49,436 nucleotides of DNA from Elusimicrobiota bacterium. Lineage in GTDB: Bacteria; Elusimicrobiota; Elusimicrobia; UBA1565; UBA9628. The stretch is from positions 1-49,436 of the forward strand of contig JACPOW010000120.1 in assembly GCA_016191335.1 (NCBI GenBank), written 5' to 3'. This document shows, in pieces, positions 8,376-16,708 of the stretch. Below the pieces are notes generated by a model. The model was not told the DNA's origin and did no database searches. It worked only from the letters and a program-made list of their open reading frames with translations. The translations under genes were made by a program, and so were the position numbers. Each line of letters opens with the position of its first letter. The stretch's first letter is position 1.

Positions 8376-9463
8376 TCCTCGCCGGGCTGCTCGCGCTGAG
8401 CGCGGCCCCGGTCCGCGCCCAGCTCAAGGCCAAGCGCGCCGAGCTCTCCCGCATCCAGGTCGAGCTCAAGCAGACCCTGCGCGAGCTCGACGAGCTGCGC
8501 GAGGAGGAGAAGGAGCTCGGGGCCGACGTCAAAGGGCTCGAGAGCCGCGACGCGCAGTCGCGCAAGCGCGTCGAGGGCCTCCAGTCCGACATCCGCCGCG
8601 CGGAGGCCCGCCGCGCGGACCTGCGCTCCCGCCTCGACGCGGCGAAGAGCGTCGCCGGCTTCTGGTCGGCGGCCATCGCCTCCGAGGCCGCCCGCCACGC
8701 CGCCGCGGGCGCCTCGAGCTTCGAGGCGTACGGCACCCGCGAGCTCTGGGCCGAGGAGTTCCGCCGGTCCGCGATCATCGAGAAGGGCCGCCACCTGCGC
8801 CGCCTCCAGGGCTTCCGCCTCAAGACCGAGGAGGCCGCCGCGGAGACCGCGCGCCGCGCGCGCGAGCTCGACGAGAGCCGCCGCCGCGCCCAGAGCGAGC
8901 GCGAGGGCCGGCGCCGCGAGTACGAGGAGAAGAAGGCCGCCCTCGAGGAGACGCAGGTGAAGGTGGCCGCCCGGGCCCGGCGCGCCAAGGAGCTCGAGGA
9001 GACGGCGAAGGCCATGGCCGCCCTGATCGAGAAGCTCGGCAAGCCGGGCAAGTACCGCAAGACCGGGCCGAAGGCCGACCTGGCGATGCCCAAGCACTCC
9101 CTGCCCTGGCCGGTGGAGGGAAAGGTCCTGCGCCCGTTCGGCAGGGAACGCGACGAGCAGCTCGGCACCTGGACGGTGCGGCAGGGCGTCGTCTTCGCCT
9201 CGGCCGCCGGCGCCCCCGTCGGCGCGATCGCGCCGGGCAGCGTGATCTTCGCCGGGCCGTTCCGCTCGTACGGCAAGGTGGTGATCGTCGACCACGGCGG
9301 CGGGTTCTTCAGCGTGTACGGCGAGCTCGGCGAGATCCTCAAGGACAAGGGCGACGCGGTGCGCGCCAGCGAGAAGCTGGCGAGCGCCGGCGAGCAGGTC
9401 TATCTCGAGATCCGGCGCGGGACGGACGCCCTCGACCCGGCGGACTGGCTGGAAAAGAAATAA
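8357..9463 (+). CDS. EnvC-like murein hydrolase activator (degenerate LytM)
   Basis: 368 aa from the ATG at 8357, which gives a clean signal peptide (MARRALILAGLLALSAAP...RAQ). A long coiled coil (about residues 24-235) follows, then a C-terminal LytM/M23 fold (about 255-365). The zinc ligands are lost. The first His motif reads RQGVVFAS, and the HxH position reads YLEIRRG, exactly as in EnvC of Escherichia coli (which has YFEIRR). So this is predicted to be a non-catalytic activator of amidases recruited by FtsX, not a peptidase. The frame is open further upstream inside ftsX, but the signal peptide supports the internal start. Confidence 0.85.
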   Translation: MARRALILAGLLALSAAPVRAQLKAKRAELSRIQVELKQTLRELDELREEEKELGADVKGLESRDAQSRKRVEGLQSDIRRAEARRADLRSRLDAAKSVAGFWSAAIASEAARHAAAGASSFEAYGTRELWAEEFRRSAIIEKGRHLRRLQGFRLKTEEAAAETARRARELDESRRRAQSEREGRRREYEEKKAALEETQVKVAARARRAKELEETAKAMAALIEKLGKPGKYRKTGPKADLAMPKHSLPWPVEGKVLRPFGRERDEQLGTWTVRQGVVFASAAGAPVGAIAPGSVIFAGPFRSYGKVVIVDHGGGFFSVYGELGEILKDKGDAVRASEKLASAGEQVYLEIRRGTDALDPADWLEKK

Positions 9464-9472
9464 ACTAGGAGC

Positions 9473-10750
9473 ATGGATATGAAGCGCTACCTGACGGCGG
9501 CGGTCGTGGCCGCCGCGCTCGCCGCCCGGCCCGTCTGGGCCGCCAACGCGGACAAGACCTACGAGCAGCTCAAGCTCCTCGTGGACGTGCTCGGCTTCGT
9601 CCAGGACAACTACGTCGACGAGCCGGAGACGCAGAAGCTGATCTACGGGGCGGCGACCGGCATGGTGCGCACCCTCGACCCCTATTCCCAGTTCATGGAT
9701 CCCGAGATCCATCGCGAGATGAAGACCGAGACCGAGGGCCAGTTCGGCGGGGTGGGCCTGCGCCTGACGTTCAAGGACGACTGGCTGACCGTGCAGACGC
9801 CGATGCCCGGCTCCCCGGCGTACCGCCTCGGGGTCCTGCCCAACGACCGCGTCGTGGAGATCGACGGCGCCCCGACGAAGGACATGGGCATGGCGGACGC
9901 CCTGCGCACCTTGCGCGGCGCGCCCGGGACGAAGGTGAAGCTCAAGCTCGAGCGCGGGCCGGACGACGGCGCCGAGGGGGACTGGAAGGCCGTGACCGTG
10001 GAGATCACGCGCGAGCTCGTGAAGATCGAGTCCACGCTCGCGATGAAGCTCGACGGGGGAGTCGGCTACCTGCGCATCGCCGAGTTCAGCGCCAAGACCG
10101 CGGACGACGTCGCCGAGTCGCTCAAGAAGCTCAAGAAGGACGGGGCCACGAGCCTCGTCATCGACCTGCGCAACGACCCGGGCGGCCTGCTGTCGGCCGC
10201 CGTCGAGGTCGCCTCGATGTTCCTCGGCGAGGGCAAGCTCGTCGTCTACACCCAGGGCCGCAAGGCCGACAGCCGGCAGGATTTCACCGCCGGGGCGAAG
10301 GCCCCGTACCCGTCCTTGCCCCTCGTCGTGCTCATCAACGGCGGCTCCGCGTCCGGCTCGGAGATCGTCGCGGGCGCGATGCAGGACCACAAGCGCGCCG
10401 TCGTCGTCGGCGAGCGCAGCTTCGGCAAGGCGAGCGTGCAGTCCCTGATCCCGCTGCCCGACGGCTCCGGCCTGCGCCTGACCGTGGCGCGCTACTACAC
10501 GCCCTCGGGCCGCTCGATCCACCGCGACGAGAAGAACAAGACCGGCGGGATCGTCCCGGACATCGTGGTCCCCGTCACCCCCGAGGCCGAGGCGAAGCTC
10601 TACGCGCAATGGGAGATGATCTACGCCAAGGACAAGAAGCCCCGCTCCGCGGTGAAGGCCGAGGACCTGGTGCGCGACGAGGCGCTCGACCGCGCCGTCG
10701 AGCTGCTCAAGGCGCGCGACGTGCTCGGAGCGCTCAAGCGCGAAGGGTGA
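9473..10750 (+). CDS. ctpA: C-terminal processing protease, S41 family
   Basis: 425 aa. Periplasmic serine protease of the CtpA/Prc type that trims C-termini or degrades envelope proteins. In CtpA-type systems it often regulates peptidoglycan hydrolases. A signal peptide (about 1-25) is followed by an N-terminal helical bundle, a PDZ domain (about 85-165, GVGLRLTF...GSPAYRLGVLPNDRVVEIDG) and the S41 core. The catalytic Ser lies in GGSASGSEI (about 290-298) and the general base Lys in SFGKASVQ (about 315-322). IDLRNDPGGLL is the usual substrate-channel strand. An AGGAG ribosome binding site precedes the ATG; a second ATG two codons later is also possible. It lies just downstream of the FtsX/EnvC pair, consistent with wall remodelling. 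Confidence 0.95.
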   Translation: MDMKRYLTAAVVAAALAARPVWAANADKTYEQLKLLVDVLGFVQDNYVDEPETQKLIYGAATGMVRTLDPYSQFMDPEIHREMKTETEGQFGGVGLRLTFKDDWLTVQTPMPGSPAYRLGVLPNDRVVEIDGAPTKDMGMADALRTLRGAPGTKVKLKLERGPDDGAEGDWKAVTVEITRELVKIESTLAMKLDGGVGYLRIAEFSAKTADDVAESLKKLKKDGATSLVIDLRNDPGGLLSAAVEVASMFLGEGKLVVYTQGRKADSRQDFTAGAKAPYPSLPLVVLINGGSASGSEIVAGAMQDHKRAVVVGERSFGKASVQSLIPLPDGSGLRLTVARYYTPSGRSIHRDEKNKTGGIVPDIVVPVTPEAEAKLYAQWEMIYAKDKKPRSAVKAEDLVRDEALDRAVELLKARDVLGALKREG

Positions 10751-11736
10751 GGATCCTCGGCCTCGAGACCTCCTGCGACGACACCTCGGCCTCCGTGGTC
10801 GAGGACGGGCGCCTGCGCTCGAACGTCGTGTCCTCCCAGACCGCGCTGCACGCCCCGTACCGCGGCGTCGTGCCCGAGCTCGCCGCGCGCGCCCACCTCG
10901 ACAACCTGATGCCCGCGGTCGCCAAGGCGCTGAAGGACGCGGGGCGGGGGAAGCTCGACGCCGTCGCCTACACGCGCGGCCCCGGCCTGATGGGCCCGCT
11001 TCTGATCGGCAAGGTCGCGGCGCAGACGCTCGCGCGTCTGCTCGACATACCGGCCGTCGGGGTCAACCATCTCGAGGGGCACGTGCTCGCCGCCGAGCTC
11101 GAGCACCGGCTGCGCTGGCCGGTGATGGCGCTCGTCGTATCGGGCGGGCACACCGACCTCGTGCTGGCGAAGGGCCCCGGCAGCTACCGCGTGCTCGGCC
11201 GCACGCGCGACGACGCCGCCGGCGAGGCCTACGACAAGGTCGCGCGCCTGTTCGGCCTCGGCTACCCCGGCGGCCCCGAGATCGACGCGCGCGCCGCGAA
11301 AGGCGACGCCGCCGCCGTCGCCTTCCCGCGCCCCGCGATGCCGGGCACCTGGGACTTCTCGTTCTCGGGGTTGAAAACCTCGGTGCTTTATCATCTGAAG
11401 GGCCGCGTGCCGAAGGGCCGCGAGCTGAACGACCTGTGCGCGTCCTTCCAGGAGGCCGTGGCGGAGACGCTCGTCGACAAGACCGTGCTCGCCGCGAAGA
11501 GGTTCAAGGCGAAGGACATCGTCCTCGGCGGGGGCGTTGCGGCCAACTCACGGCTTCGGGCCTTGATGAAAGAGCGGGGCGAGGCCGCGGGCTTCGCGGT
11601 ACGTCTCCCCGCGCGCGTGCTGTGCACCGACAACGCCGCGATGATCGCCCACGCGGCCTGCCGGCGCCTGTCCGCGGGCGGCTCCCCCTGGACCGGTCCG
11701 TGCGATCCCTCGTTGCCGCTGCGCAGTTGGGCGTGA
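10747..11736 (+). CDS. tsaD: tRNA N6-adenosine threonylcarbamoyltransferase TsaD
   Basis: 329 aa. Transfers threonylcarbamoyl from TC-AMP to A37 of ANN-decoding tRNAs (t6A), with TsaB, TsaC and TsaE, which are not in this window. The ASKHA-fold signature LGLETSCDDTSASVV is at the N-terminus. The metal-binding HxxxH reads HLEGH at about 107-111. VVSGGHTDL and the C-terminal GGGVAANSRLR are typical. The start is GTG at 10747, overlapping the ctpA stop. The frame is open further upstream, but everything before the GTG lies inside ctpA and does not match the family. Confidence 0.96.
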   Translation: MRILGLETSCDDTSASVVEDGRLRSNVVSSQTALHAPYRGVVPELAARAHLDNLMPAVAKALKDAGRGKLDAVAYTRGPGLMGPLLIGKVAAQTLARLLDIPAVGVNHLEGHVLAAELEHRLRWPVMALVVSGGHTDLVLAKGPGSYRVLGRTRDDAAGEAYDKVARLFGLGYPGGPEIDARAAKGDAAAVAFPRPAMPGTWDFSFSGLKTSVLYHLKGRVPKGRELNDLCASFQEAVAETLVDKTVLAAKRFKAKDIVLGGGVAANSRLRALMKERGEAAGFAVRLPARVLCTDNAAMIAHAACRRLSAGGSPWTGPCDPSLPLRSWA

Positions 11737-13343
11737 GCGGCCCCATTTCGACGGCGAGTGGAAGGGGCACTTCCTCGCCTTATGGCTCGGTCGCGCTCGT
11801 CTTCCTCGCCGCGTTCGGATTTTTCCTCTCCGGCGCCTCGCCCTCGATCGCTCCCCGCGATTCGGCCGATATGGCTTCCGCGGCGTTGACGCTCGGCGTC
11901 GCGCATCCTCCGGGCTACCCTCTCTATTCCGTTCTCGGCCATCTGTGGCTGACGGTCTTCCCGTGGGGGAACCCGGCGTACCGCCTCGCCGTCCTGTCCT
12001 GCCTCGCCGCCGCCGGCGCGGTGTTCTTCCTGTTCCTGAGCGTCCGTCGCCGTCACGGCGTCTGGGCCGGCCTGACCGGCGCCGCCGTCCTCGCCTTCTC
12101 CGCTCCGTTGTGGAAGTTCGCGCTGATCCAAGAAAAATATTCGGTTCATGCATGCTTCGTTGCCGTTCTTTTTTATCTGTCCGAAGGCGAAAGTGGGGAT
12201 TTCTGGCGCCGGGCCCGCCTTTCCGGGCTCGTGGCCGGTCTGGGCCTGGTGAACCACCAAAGCCTTTTGTTCTTCCTTCCGGGTTTTCTCCTCCTTTGGC
12301 GGTCGGAATGCCGCCGCTTCAACGCTTCGCTCGGATCCGTCCTCGCCGCCGCCGTCCCTTGTTCGTTGGCCGGCCTTTCCCTCTACGCTTTTCTATGGGT
12401 CCGCCTCGGCTCGCTCGGCGCCGCCCTCTCCGTCGCTCTCCGTTCCCAATACGGCGCCGGCACCTTGTCGGCCCAGCTCGCCCGTCCGTTCACGCCCGAC
12501 GGAGCCGTCCGCCTCTTCGCCTGGTCCTTGAAGACTTGGGCGCTCGCCGTGTCCATCCCGGCCGCCGCCGCGGCCTGCGCCGGGGCGTTCCTCTCGTGGC
12601 GCGAGGACCGCGACCGCGCGGCCGGTCTCCTGCTGGCGGCCCTGCTGAGCGGCCCTCTCTTCGTCGTCCTGGCGAGGTTCGACGCGTCCAACTGGGTCGC
12701 CCGCTCCGTCCTCGAGCCGGCCTTCCTGGTCCCGGCGCTGGCCGCGGCCGTCTTCGCGGGAGCCGCCGTCTCCCGCCTCGGCCGCCTCGCGCCGGCCGGC
12801 CTCGCTCTCGCGGCCGCCGCTTTGCTGCTGCGTTCGCCGGTCCCCGAGCGCCGCGACGACTTCCTGGCGTACGATTACGCCCGCAACCTGCGCCGCGCCG
12901 TCCCGCCCGCCGCCAACCTCCTCGTCTCGGGCGACACCGCCTTGTTCGGCCTGCGCTGGCTCGAGGCGGCCTCTCCCCGCGAGGCCGCGCTCGAACTGGC
13001 GGGCGCCGGGCTCACGGAGCCGAGGGCCTGGCTCGCCGCCCGGACCGGCAAGTCCGCCGTCTTCGTCGCGGGGCTCGCGTCCGGGATCCTGCCCTCCGCC
13101 GCGCTCACGCCCGAAGGCCTCGTTCAACGCGCCGCCGGAAGACCCGCGACGCCCGCCCCCGTCGTCCTGCGCCGCTCCGCGTCGTGGCGCCGCGACGAGA
13201 GCTACGCGCGCGACGCCAAGCTCTCCTACGCCTTCGCCGCCTGGTCGGCGGCGCGCCTGCTGGAGGCCCGGGGGGAGCCGGTCCCGGAGGCTCTTGACCT
13301 GACCGCGGTCTCGCTCGACCCCGAGGATTACCGGCTCGAATAG
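11733..13343 (+). CDS. DUF2723 family membrane glycosyltransferase
   Basis: 536 aa, about 10-11 TM helices in the first 380 residues and a soluble C-terminal part. The first loop has the family pattern PRDSADMASAALTLGVAHPPGYPLY, with an acidic residue and the 'HPPGxPLY' motif of DUF2723. This family is related to protein O-mannosyltransferases and TMTC proteins and uses a lipid-linked sugar donor. The prediction is transfer of a sugar from a polyprenyl-linked donor to protein or glycan on the outer face of the inner membrane; the acceptor is unknown. The GTG start overlaps the tsaD stop. Codons between about 11750 and 12480 are richer in T-ending choices than the neighbours. Confidence 0.8.
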   Translation: MSGPISTASGRGTSSPYGSVALVFLAAFGFFLSGASPSIAPRDSADMASAALTLGVAHPPGYPLYSVLGHLWLTVFPWGNPAYRLAVLSCLAAAGAVFFLFLSVRRRHGVWAGLTGAAVLAFSAPLWKFALIQEKYSVHACFVAVLFYLSEGESGDFWRRARLSGLVAGLGLVNHQSLLFFLPGFLLLWRSECRRFNASLGSVLAAAVPCSLAGLSLYAFLWVRLGSLGAALSVALRSQYGAGTLSAQLARPFTPDGAVRLFAWSLKTWALAVSIPAAAAACAGAFLSWREDRDRAAGLLLAALLSGPLFVVLARFDASNWVARSVLEPAFLVPALAAAVFAGAAVSRLGRLAPAGLALAAAALLLRSPVPERRDDFLAYDYARNLRRAVPPAANLLVSGDTALFGLRWLEAASPREAALELAGAGLTEPRAWLAARTGKSAVFVAGLASGILPSAALTPEGLVQRAAGRPATPAPVVLRRSASWRRDESYARDAKLSYAFAAWSAARLLEARGEPVPEALDLTAVSLDPEDYRLE

Positions 13344-13401
13344 CCGCCGCTCCTCCGTCGTGCGTTCATGAGCCCGTAATCACTCTGGCGGCCGCGAAAG
13401 C

Positions 13402-13407
13402 TATAAT
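13402..13407 (+). promoter_or_regulatory. -10 box of the 13415 gene (leaderless type)
   Basis: A perfect TATAAT, 7 nt before the ATG at 13415. There is no ribosome binding site in between. The -35 region is weak. Confidence 0.65.
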
Positions 13408-13414
13408 TCGCGCG

Positions 13415-14770
13415 ATGCGCCTTCTTCGCGCGCTGTCGGCCGTCCTATTGGCCCTGGCTCTGCCCGGGACCTCCTTCGCCGCGTTCGAGGACGCCGGCTT
13501 CGGTCCCCGCGACATCGCCATGGGCGGCGCCTTCACCGCGGTCGTCGACGATCCCGGCGTGCTCGCCTACAACCCGGCGTCCCTCGGCCAGGCCTCGAGC
13601 CTCGAGGCGTCGATGGCCTATCTGCGCCAGTTCCACATCCCGTCGGGGGAGTCGGACCGCGACTCCGCGCGCGCGGGCATCGTCGTGCCGCTGCGCCAGG
13701 AGATACTCAACGGCGGCCTCGGCTTCGACCTGCGCTACGACCGCCGCACGGGCGTGGGCGGCGACCGCGCCATCGGCGTGATGTACGGCACGCGCGGCCT
13801 GCGCGAGACGGAGGGCGGGGGCGTGGACTTCGGCGGCGGCCTCAAGCTCCTGTCGAGCGCCTTCGATTCGGGCGGCGGCTCGGGGAACCACCTGGCCATC
13901 GACATGGGCACCCTGTACCGCTTCAGCGACCGCTACGCCTTCGGCGCGTCGCTCCTCAACTTCGGCAGCCCGAAGTTCAAGGGCGACCGGGCGCCCCTGA
14001 CGCTCAAGCTCGGCGCGGCCGAGCAGGTGCGCGGCGTCATCTTCGCCGCCGACCTCACCAAGCGCGAGTCGTCCCAGAGCGGCAACGGCCAGCACACGAT
14101 GGCGCTCGGCTTCGAGCGGTGGTGGGCCACGGCGCGAGCGGGGCAGTACGCGCTGCGCTCCGGCATGTCCCTGGGCGAGGGCACCCGCACCTGGAGCTGG
14201 GGCCTGGGCTGGCGCGCGCAGGGCGCCCGGGTCGACTACTCGATGACGGTCCCGATGACCGGCACGACGCGCTTCGGCCACGGCCTGTCCTTGTCCGTGC
14301 GCTTCGGCCGCGCCGATCCCGAGGGGGAGTACGAGAAGCTCCTGTCCCAGGAGCTGCGCTACCGGCGCCAGCTCGGCGAGGCGCTCGAGGCGAGCTCGGT
14401 CAAGCAGTGGAAGCTCGCCGAGGAGCTCAACCGCCTCAGGGCGGAGATGGCCGCCCTCGGGAAGGAAGTCGACCTCAAGCGGGCCTCCGAGGTCGACGCC
14501 AAGCGCCGCCTGCGCGAGCTCGAGACCCGTCAGCAGAAGGCCGCGGAGACCTTCGAGAAGGTGAAGGCCGACCGCGAGAGCGCCGCGCGGCAGGTCCGTG
14601 TCTCCCTCTTCCAGGAGGACTGGCGCTCCTACCAGAAGGCGAAGCTCGCCGGCGCCGCGGACTCCGTCCTGCTCGAGAAGGTCGGCCGCATCCTGCGCGA
14701 GTACCGCGACGCGGGCGTGGACCTGAGCGAGGCCAGCACCGAGCTGCGCCGCCTCCAGCGCGCCAAGTAG
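13415..14770 (+). CDS. PorV/UPF0164-like outer-membrane protein with C-terminal coiled coil
   Basis: 451 aa. A signal peptide (about 1-22) is followed by GPRDIAMGGAFTAVVDDPG...YNPASLGQA, the start signature of PorV/PorQ/UPF0164 barrels (FadL-like fold). Amphipathic beta strands run to about residue 300. The last 130 residues form a charged coiled coil (about 310-410), unusual for this family, which would sit in the periplasm. Function of the group: outer-membrane beta-barrel; PorV proper is a type IX secretion component, but many relatives occur without that system. It has its own promoter and is followed by another coiled-coil gene, so the two may contact one another. Confidence 0.75.
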   Translation: MRLLRALSAVLLALALPGTSFAAFEDAGFGPRDIAMGGAFTAVVDDPGVLAYNPASLGQASSLEASMAYLRQFHIPSGESDRDSARAGIVVPLRQEILNGGLGFDLRYDRRTGVGGDRAIGVMYGTRGLRETEGGGVDFGGGLKLLSSAFDSGGGSGNHLAIDMGTLYRFSDRYAFGASLLNFGSPKFKGDRAPLTLKLGAAEQVRGVIFAADLTKRESSQSGNGQHTMALGFERWWATARAGQYALRSGMSLGEGTRTWSWGLGWRAQGARVDYSMTVPMTGTTRFGHGLSLSVRFGRADPEGEYEKLLSQELRYRRQLGEALEASSVKQWKLAEELNRLRAEMAALGKEVDLKRASEVDAKRRLRELETRQQKAAETFEKVKADRESAARQVRVSLFQEDWRSYQKAKLAGAADSVLLEKVGRILREYRDAGVDLSEASTELRRLQRAK

Positions 14771-14811
14771 GAAGTTCATATTTCCGAAAAGAAACCCGGG
14801 CGTCCGGACCC

Positions 14812-14817
14812 TATACT
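14812..14817 (+). promoter_or_regulatory. -10 box of the 14825 gene (leaderless type)
   Basis: TATACT, 7 nt before the GTG at 14825. No ribosome binding site and no clear -35 hexamer. Confidence 0.6.
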
Positions 14818-14824
14818 TCATCCC

Positions 14825-16630
14825 GTGGGACATCTGCCTCCCGAAGACCTGAGCCGCGAGATCGAGCGTCTCTGGACGCGCCTCGGCGCCGTCTCCGCCG
14901 AAGCCGCGCCGCCTCCGGCCGCGCCCGCCCAGGCGGGCGCCGAGCTCGCGTGGGAGACGGTCTCCATGCTCAAGACCCAGCAGCGCCGCCGCGAGGCCGC
15001 GCTCGCCGAGGCCATCGCCGCCAAGGAGGAGTCCCTGAAGGTGTGGCGCTCGCGCGCCGAGGCGCTCCAGCAGGAGGCCGAGGAGCTCCGCGTCCGCGCC
15101 GACGGCAGCGACGAGCTCGTCTACGGCCAGCTGCTCGACGCGCAGCAGCGCCTCGAGCTCGCCGCGCGCGCGCTCGAGCACGAGCGCGAGGAGCGCCGCC
15201 GGCTGGAGGCCGCCCTCGAGGAGTCGCGGGCCCGCATCACGGCCGAGGTGGAGCGCGCCCGCGAGGCCGAGGCGCGCTGGGCCAAGCGCGAGACGCAGGG
15301 CCTCATCGATCTGAAGGACGTCCAGACCTCGGCCGAGCGCCGCCAGCAGGAGGCGGCGAAGGCCGACGAGGCCGTGAGCGCGCTTAAGGGCAGCCTCTCC
15401 GAGGCGAAGAACGCCCTCGAGAAGACCTTGGCCGAGCTCCTGCTCGAGCGCCACGAGCGCGTCCGCGTCGAGGAGGAGCGGGAGCGCGCGCTCAAGAAGA
15501 CCGACGAGGTCGAGCGCCACCTCACCGAGCTCCAGAAGCTATGGGAGGAAGAGCGCGCGCAGTGGCGGGAGCTCTGGGACCGCGAGCGCTCGACCTGGGA
15601 GGCCCAGCGCCAGGAGCTCGCTCAATGGGAAGAGACTTTGCGCCGCGAGCGCGAGGCCTGGCACGGCGAGCTGCAGGAGAAGGAGAAGTCTCACCTCACC
15701 TTCACCGACAGCCTCACGGGCAAGATCCGCGAGACGACCGCCGCCGCCGAGCAGGTCGCCCAGCGGATGCGCCAGATCGAGAGCCGCGAGGAGCGCGACC
15801 GCGCCGTGTCCGCGCAGGCCGGGGTGGAGGCCGGGCGCACGGCGTCGGTCCGCGCGCGCCGCGTCCGCGCCGCCGCCCTCGCGCTGGCCGCCGTCGCGCT
15901 GATCGCGGCCGCCGTGCCGACCTGGCGCTGGGGCGCCGAATGGCGCTACGAGCCCGAGGCGACCGCGCCCGTCGCCTCGCTCAACCCCGCCGCGCTCGCC
16001 TTCGACGGGACCTTGCTCTGGGTCGCGGATTGGGGGGGGCGCATCAGCGCCCTCGATCCCGCCGATCCACGAACAGCCGTTCGTGAGATTTCCATACCCG
16101 CCGGCGGACTCTACCGCCCGACGGCGGTGGCGTTCGGCGACGGCCGGATGTGGACCCTCGATTCGGCCCGCGCCCGCCTGCTCCGCGCGATGTCCTCGCG
16201 GCCGGAGACCGTCGTCGCCGCCGTCCCGTCGCCCGGGCCGGCCCCGACGGCGCTCGCCTTCGACGGCTCCTCGCTCTGGTCCTACGACGCGGCAAACCGC
16301 TCTCTGTATCGCCACGCCGCGGACGAGGCCACCTATCAGTCGTTCCCTATAGAGGAGGACGTGGTGCCCAACGCGATGGCCTGGGTCGACGGCCGCCTGT
16401 GGCTGCACGACACGAAATCCCGCCGCGTCATGATCTACGCGCTCGAGGGCGGCCGCTTCGCCCTGAAGGAGAAGCATCCGTCCCCCGACGCCGCGACGGT
16501 CGGCTTCGCGGTCCTGCCCGGGGAGAAGGGGCGCCGCGTGTGGGCGCTCGTCGGGCCGTCGGCGGAGAGGGCGCAGCCCGCGCTGCTGCGGCTGCGTTTG
16601 CATCGAAGAATACCCTTTGCCATCTTTTAA
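14825..16630 (+). CDS. Coiled-coil / TM / beta-propeller protein
   Basis: 601 aa, no known family as a whole. Residues about 40-335 form a nearly continuous coiled coil rich in Glu, Arg, Ala and Leu, with no signal peptide, so it should be cytoplasmic. One TM helix (about 346-363, AALALAAVALIAAAVPTW) leads to an outer domain of about 230 residues with repeats of the form LAFDGxxLWxxD (ALAFDGTLLWVADW, VAFGDGRMWTLDS, LAFDGSSLWSYDA, MAWVDGRLWLHDT). This is a small beta-propeller of the NHL/YVTN/SMP-30 style. It looks like an inner-membrane scaffold linking a cytoplasmic rod to a periplasmic sensor. The GTG start is chosen from the promoter 7 nt upstream. Confidence 0.8.
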   Translation: MGHLPPEDLSREIERLWTRLGAVSAEAAPPPAAPAQAGAELAWETVSMLKTQQRRREAALAEAIAAKEESLKVWRSRAEALQQEAEELRVRADGSDELVYGQLLDAQQRLELAARALEHEREERRRLEAALEESRARITAEVERAREAEARWAKRETQGLIDLKDVQTSAERRQQEAAKADEAVSALKGSLSEAKNALEKTLAELLLERHERVRVEEERERALKKTDEVERHLTELQKLWEEERAQWRELWDRERSTWEAQRQELAQWEETLRREREAWHGELQEKEKSHLTFTDSLTGKIRETTAAAEQVAQRMRQIESREERDRAVSAQAGVEAGRTASVRARRVRAAALALAAVALIAAAVPTWRWGAEWRYEPEATAPVASLNPAALAFDGTLLWVADWGGRISALDPADPRTAVREISIPAGGLYRPTAVAFGDGRMWTLDSARARLLRAMSSRPETVVAAVPSPGPAPTALAFDGSSLWSYDAANRSLYRHAADEATYQSFPIEEDVVPNAMAWVDGRLWLHDTKSRRVMIYALEGGRFALKEKHPSPDAATVGFAVLPGEKGRRVWALVGPSAERAQPALLRLRLHRRIPFAIF

Positions 16631-16663
16631 CATTCCTTTAATCAGCCGGTAACGCCGTTGCGC

Positions 16664-16669
16664 TACACT
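16664..16669 (+). promoter_or_regulatory. Possible -10 box of the FlgD-repeat protein gene
   Basis: TACACT followed by C, the same string found in the strong promoters at 21052 and 45050. It lies 39 nt before the ATG at 16709. No good -35 at the right distance. It argues against the TTG at 16658 as start. Confidence 0.35.
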
Positions 16670-16708
16670 CTAGACTCAGACGACACATCGCCGCAAAGAA
16701 ACGACAAC

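Noticed and set aside
8087-10609. An 840-codon open frame on the - strand across envC and ctpA
   Set aside because: Same reason: Ala/Arg/Gly/Leu-rich shadow with no domain; the + strand genes are certain.
10609-10746. Longer start for tsaD inside ctpA
   Set aside because: The extra residues are Arg/Ala-rich shadow of ctpA, and the family N-terminus (LGLETSCDDTS) begins right after the GTG at 10747.
11436-11732. Longer start for the DUF2723 gene inside tsaD
   Set aside because: The first 99 codons are an out-of-frame reading of tsaD; the GTG at 11733 gives a short N-terminus before TM1.
16658-16708. TTG at 16658 as start of the FlgD-repeat protein
   Set aside because: It precedes the possible -10 box and adds a polar stretch before a complete signal peptide.
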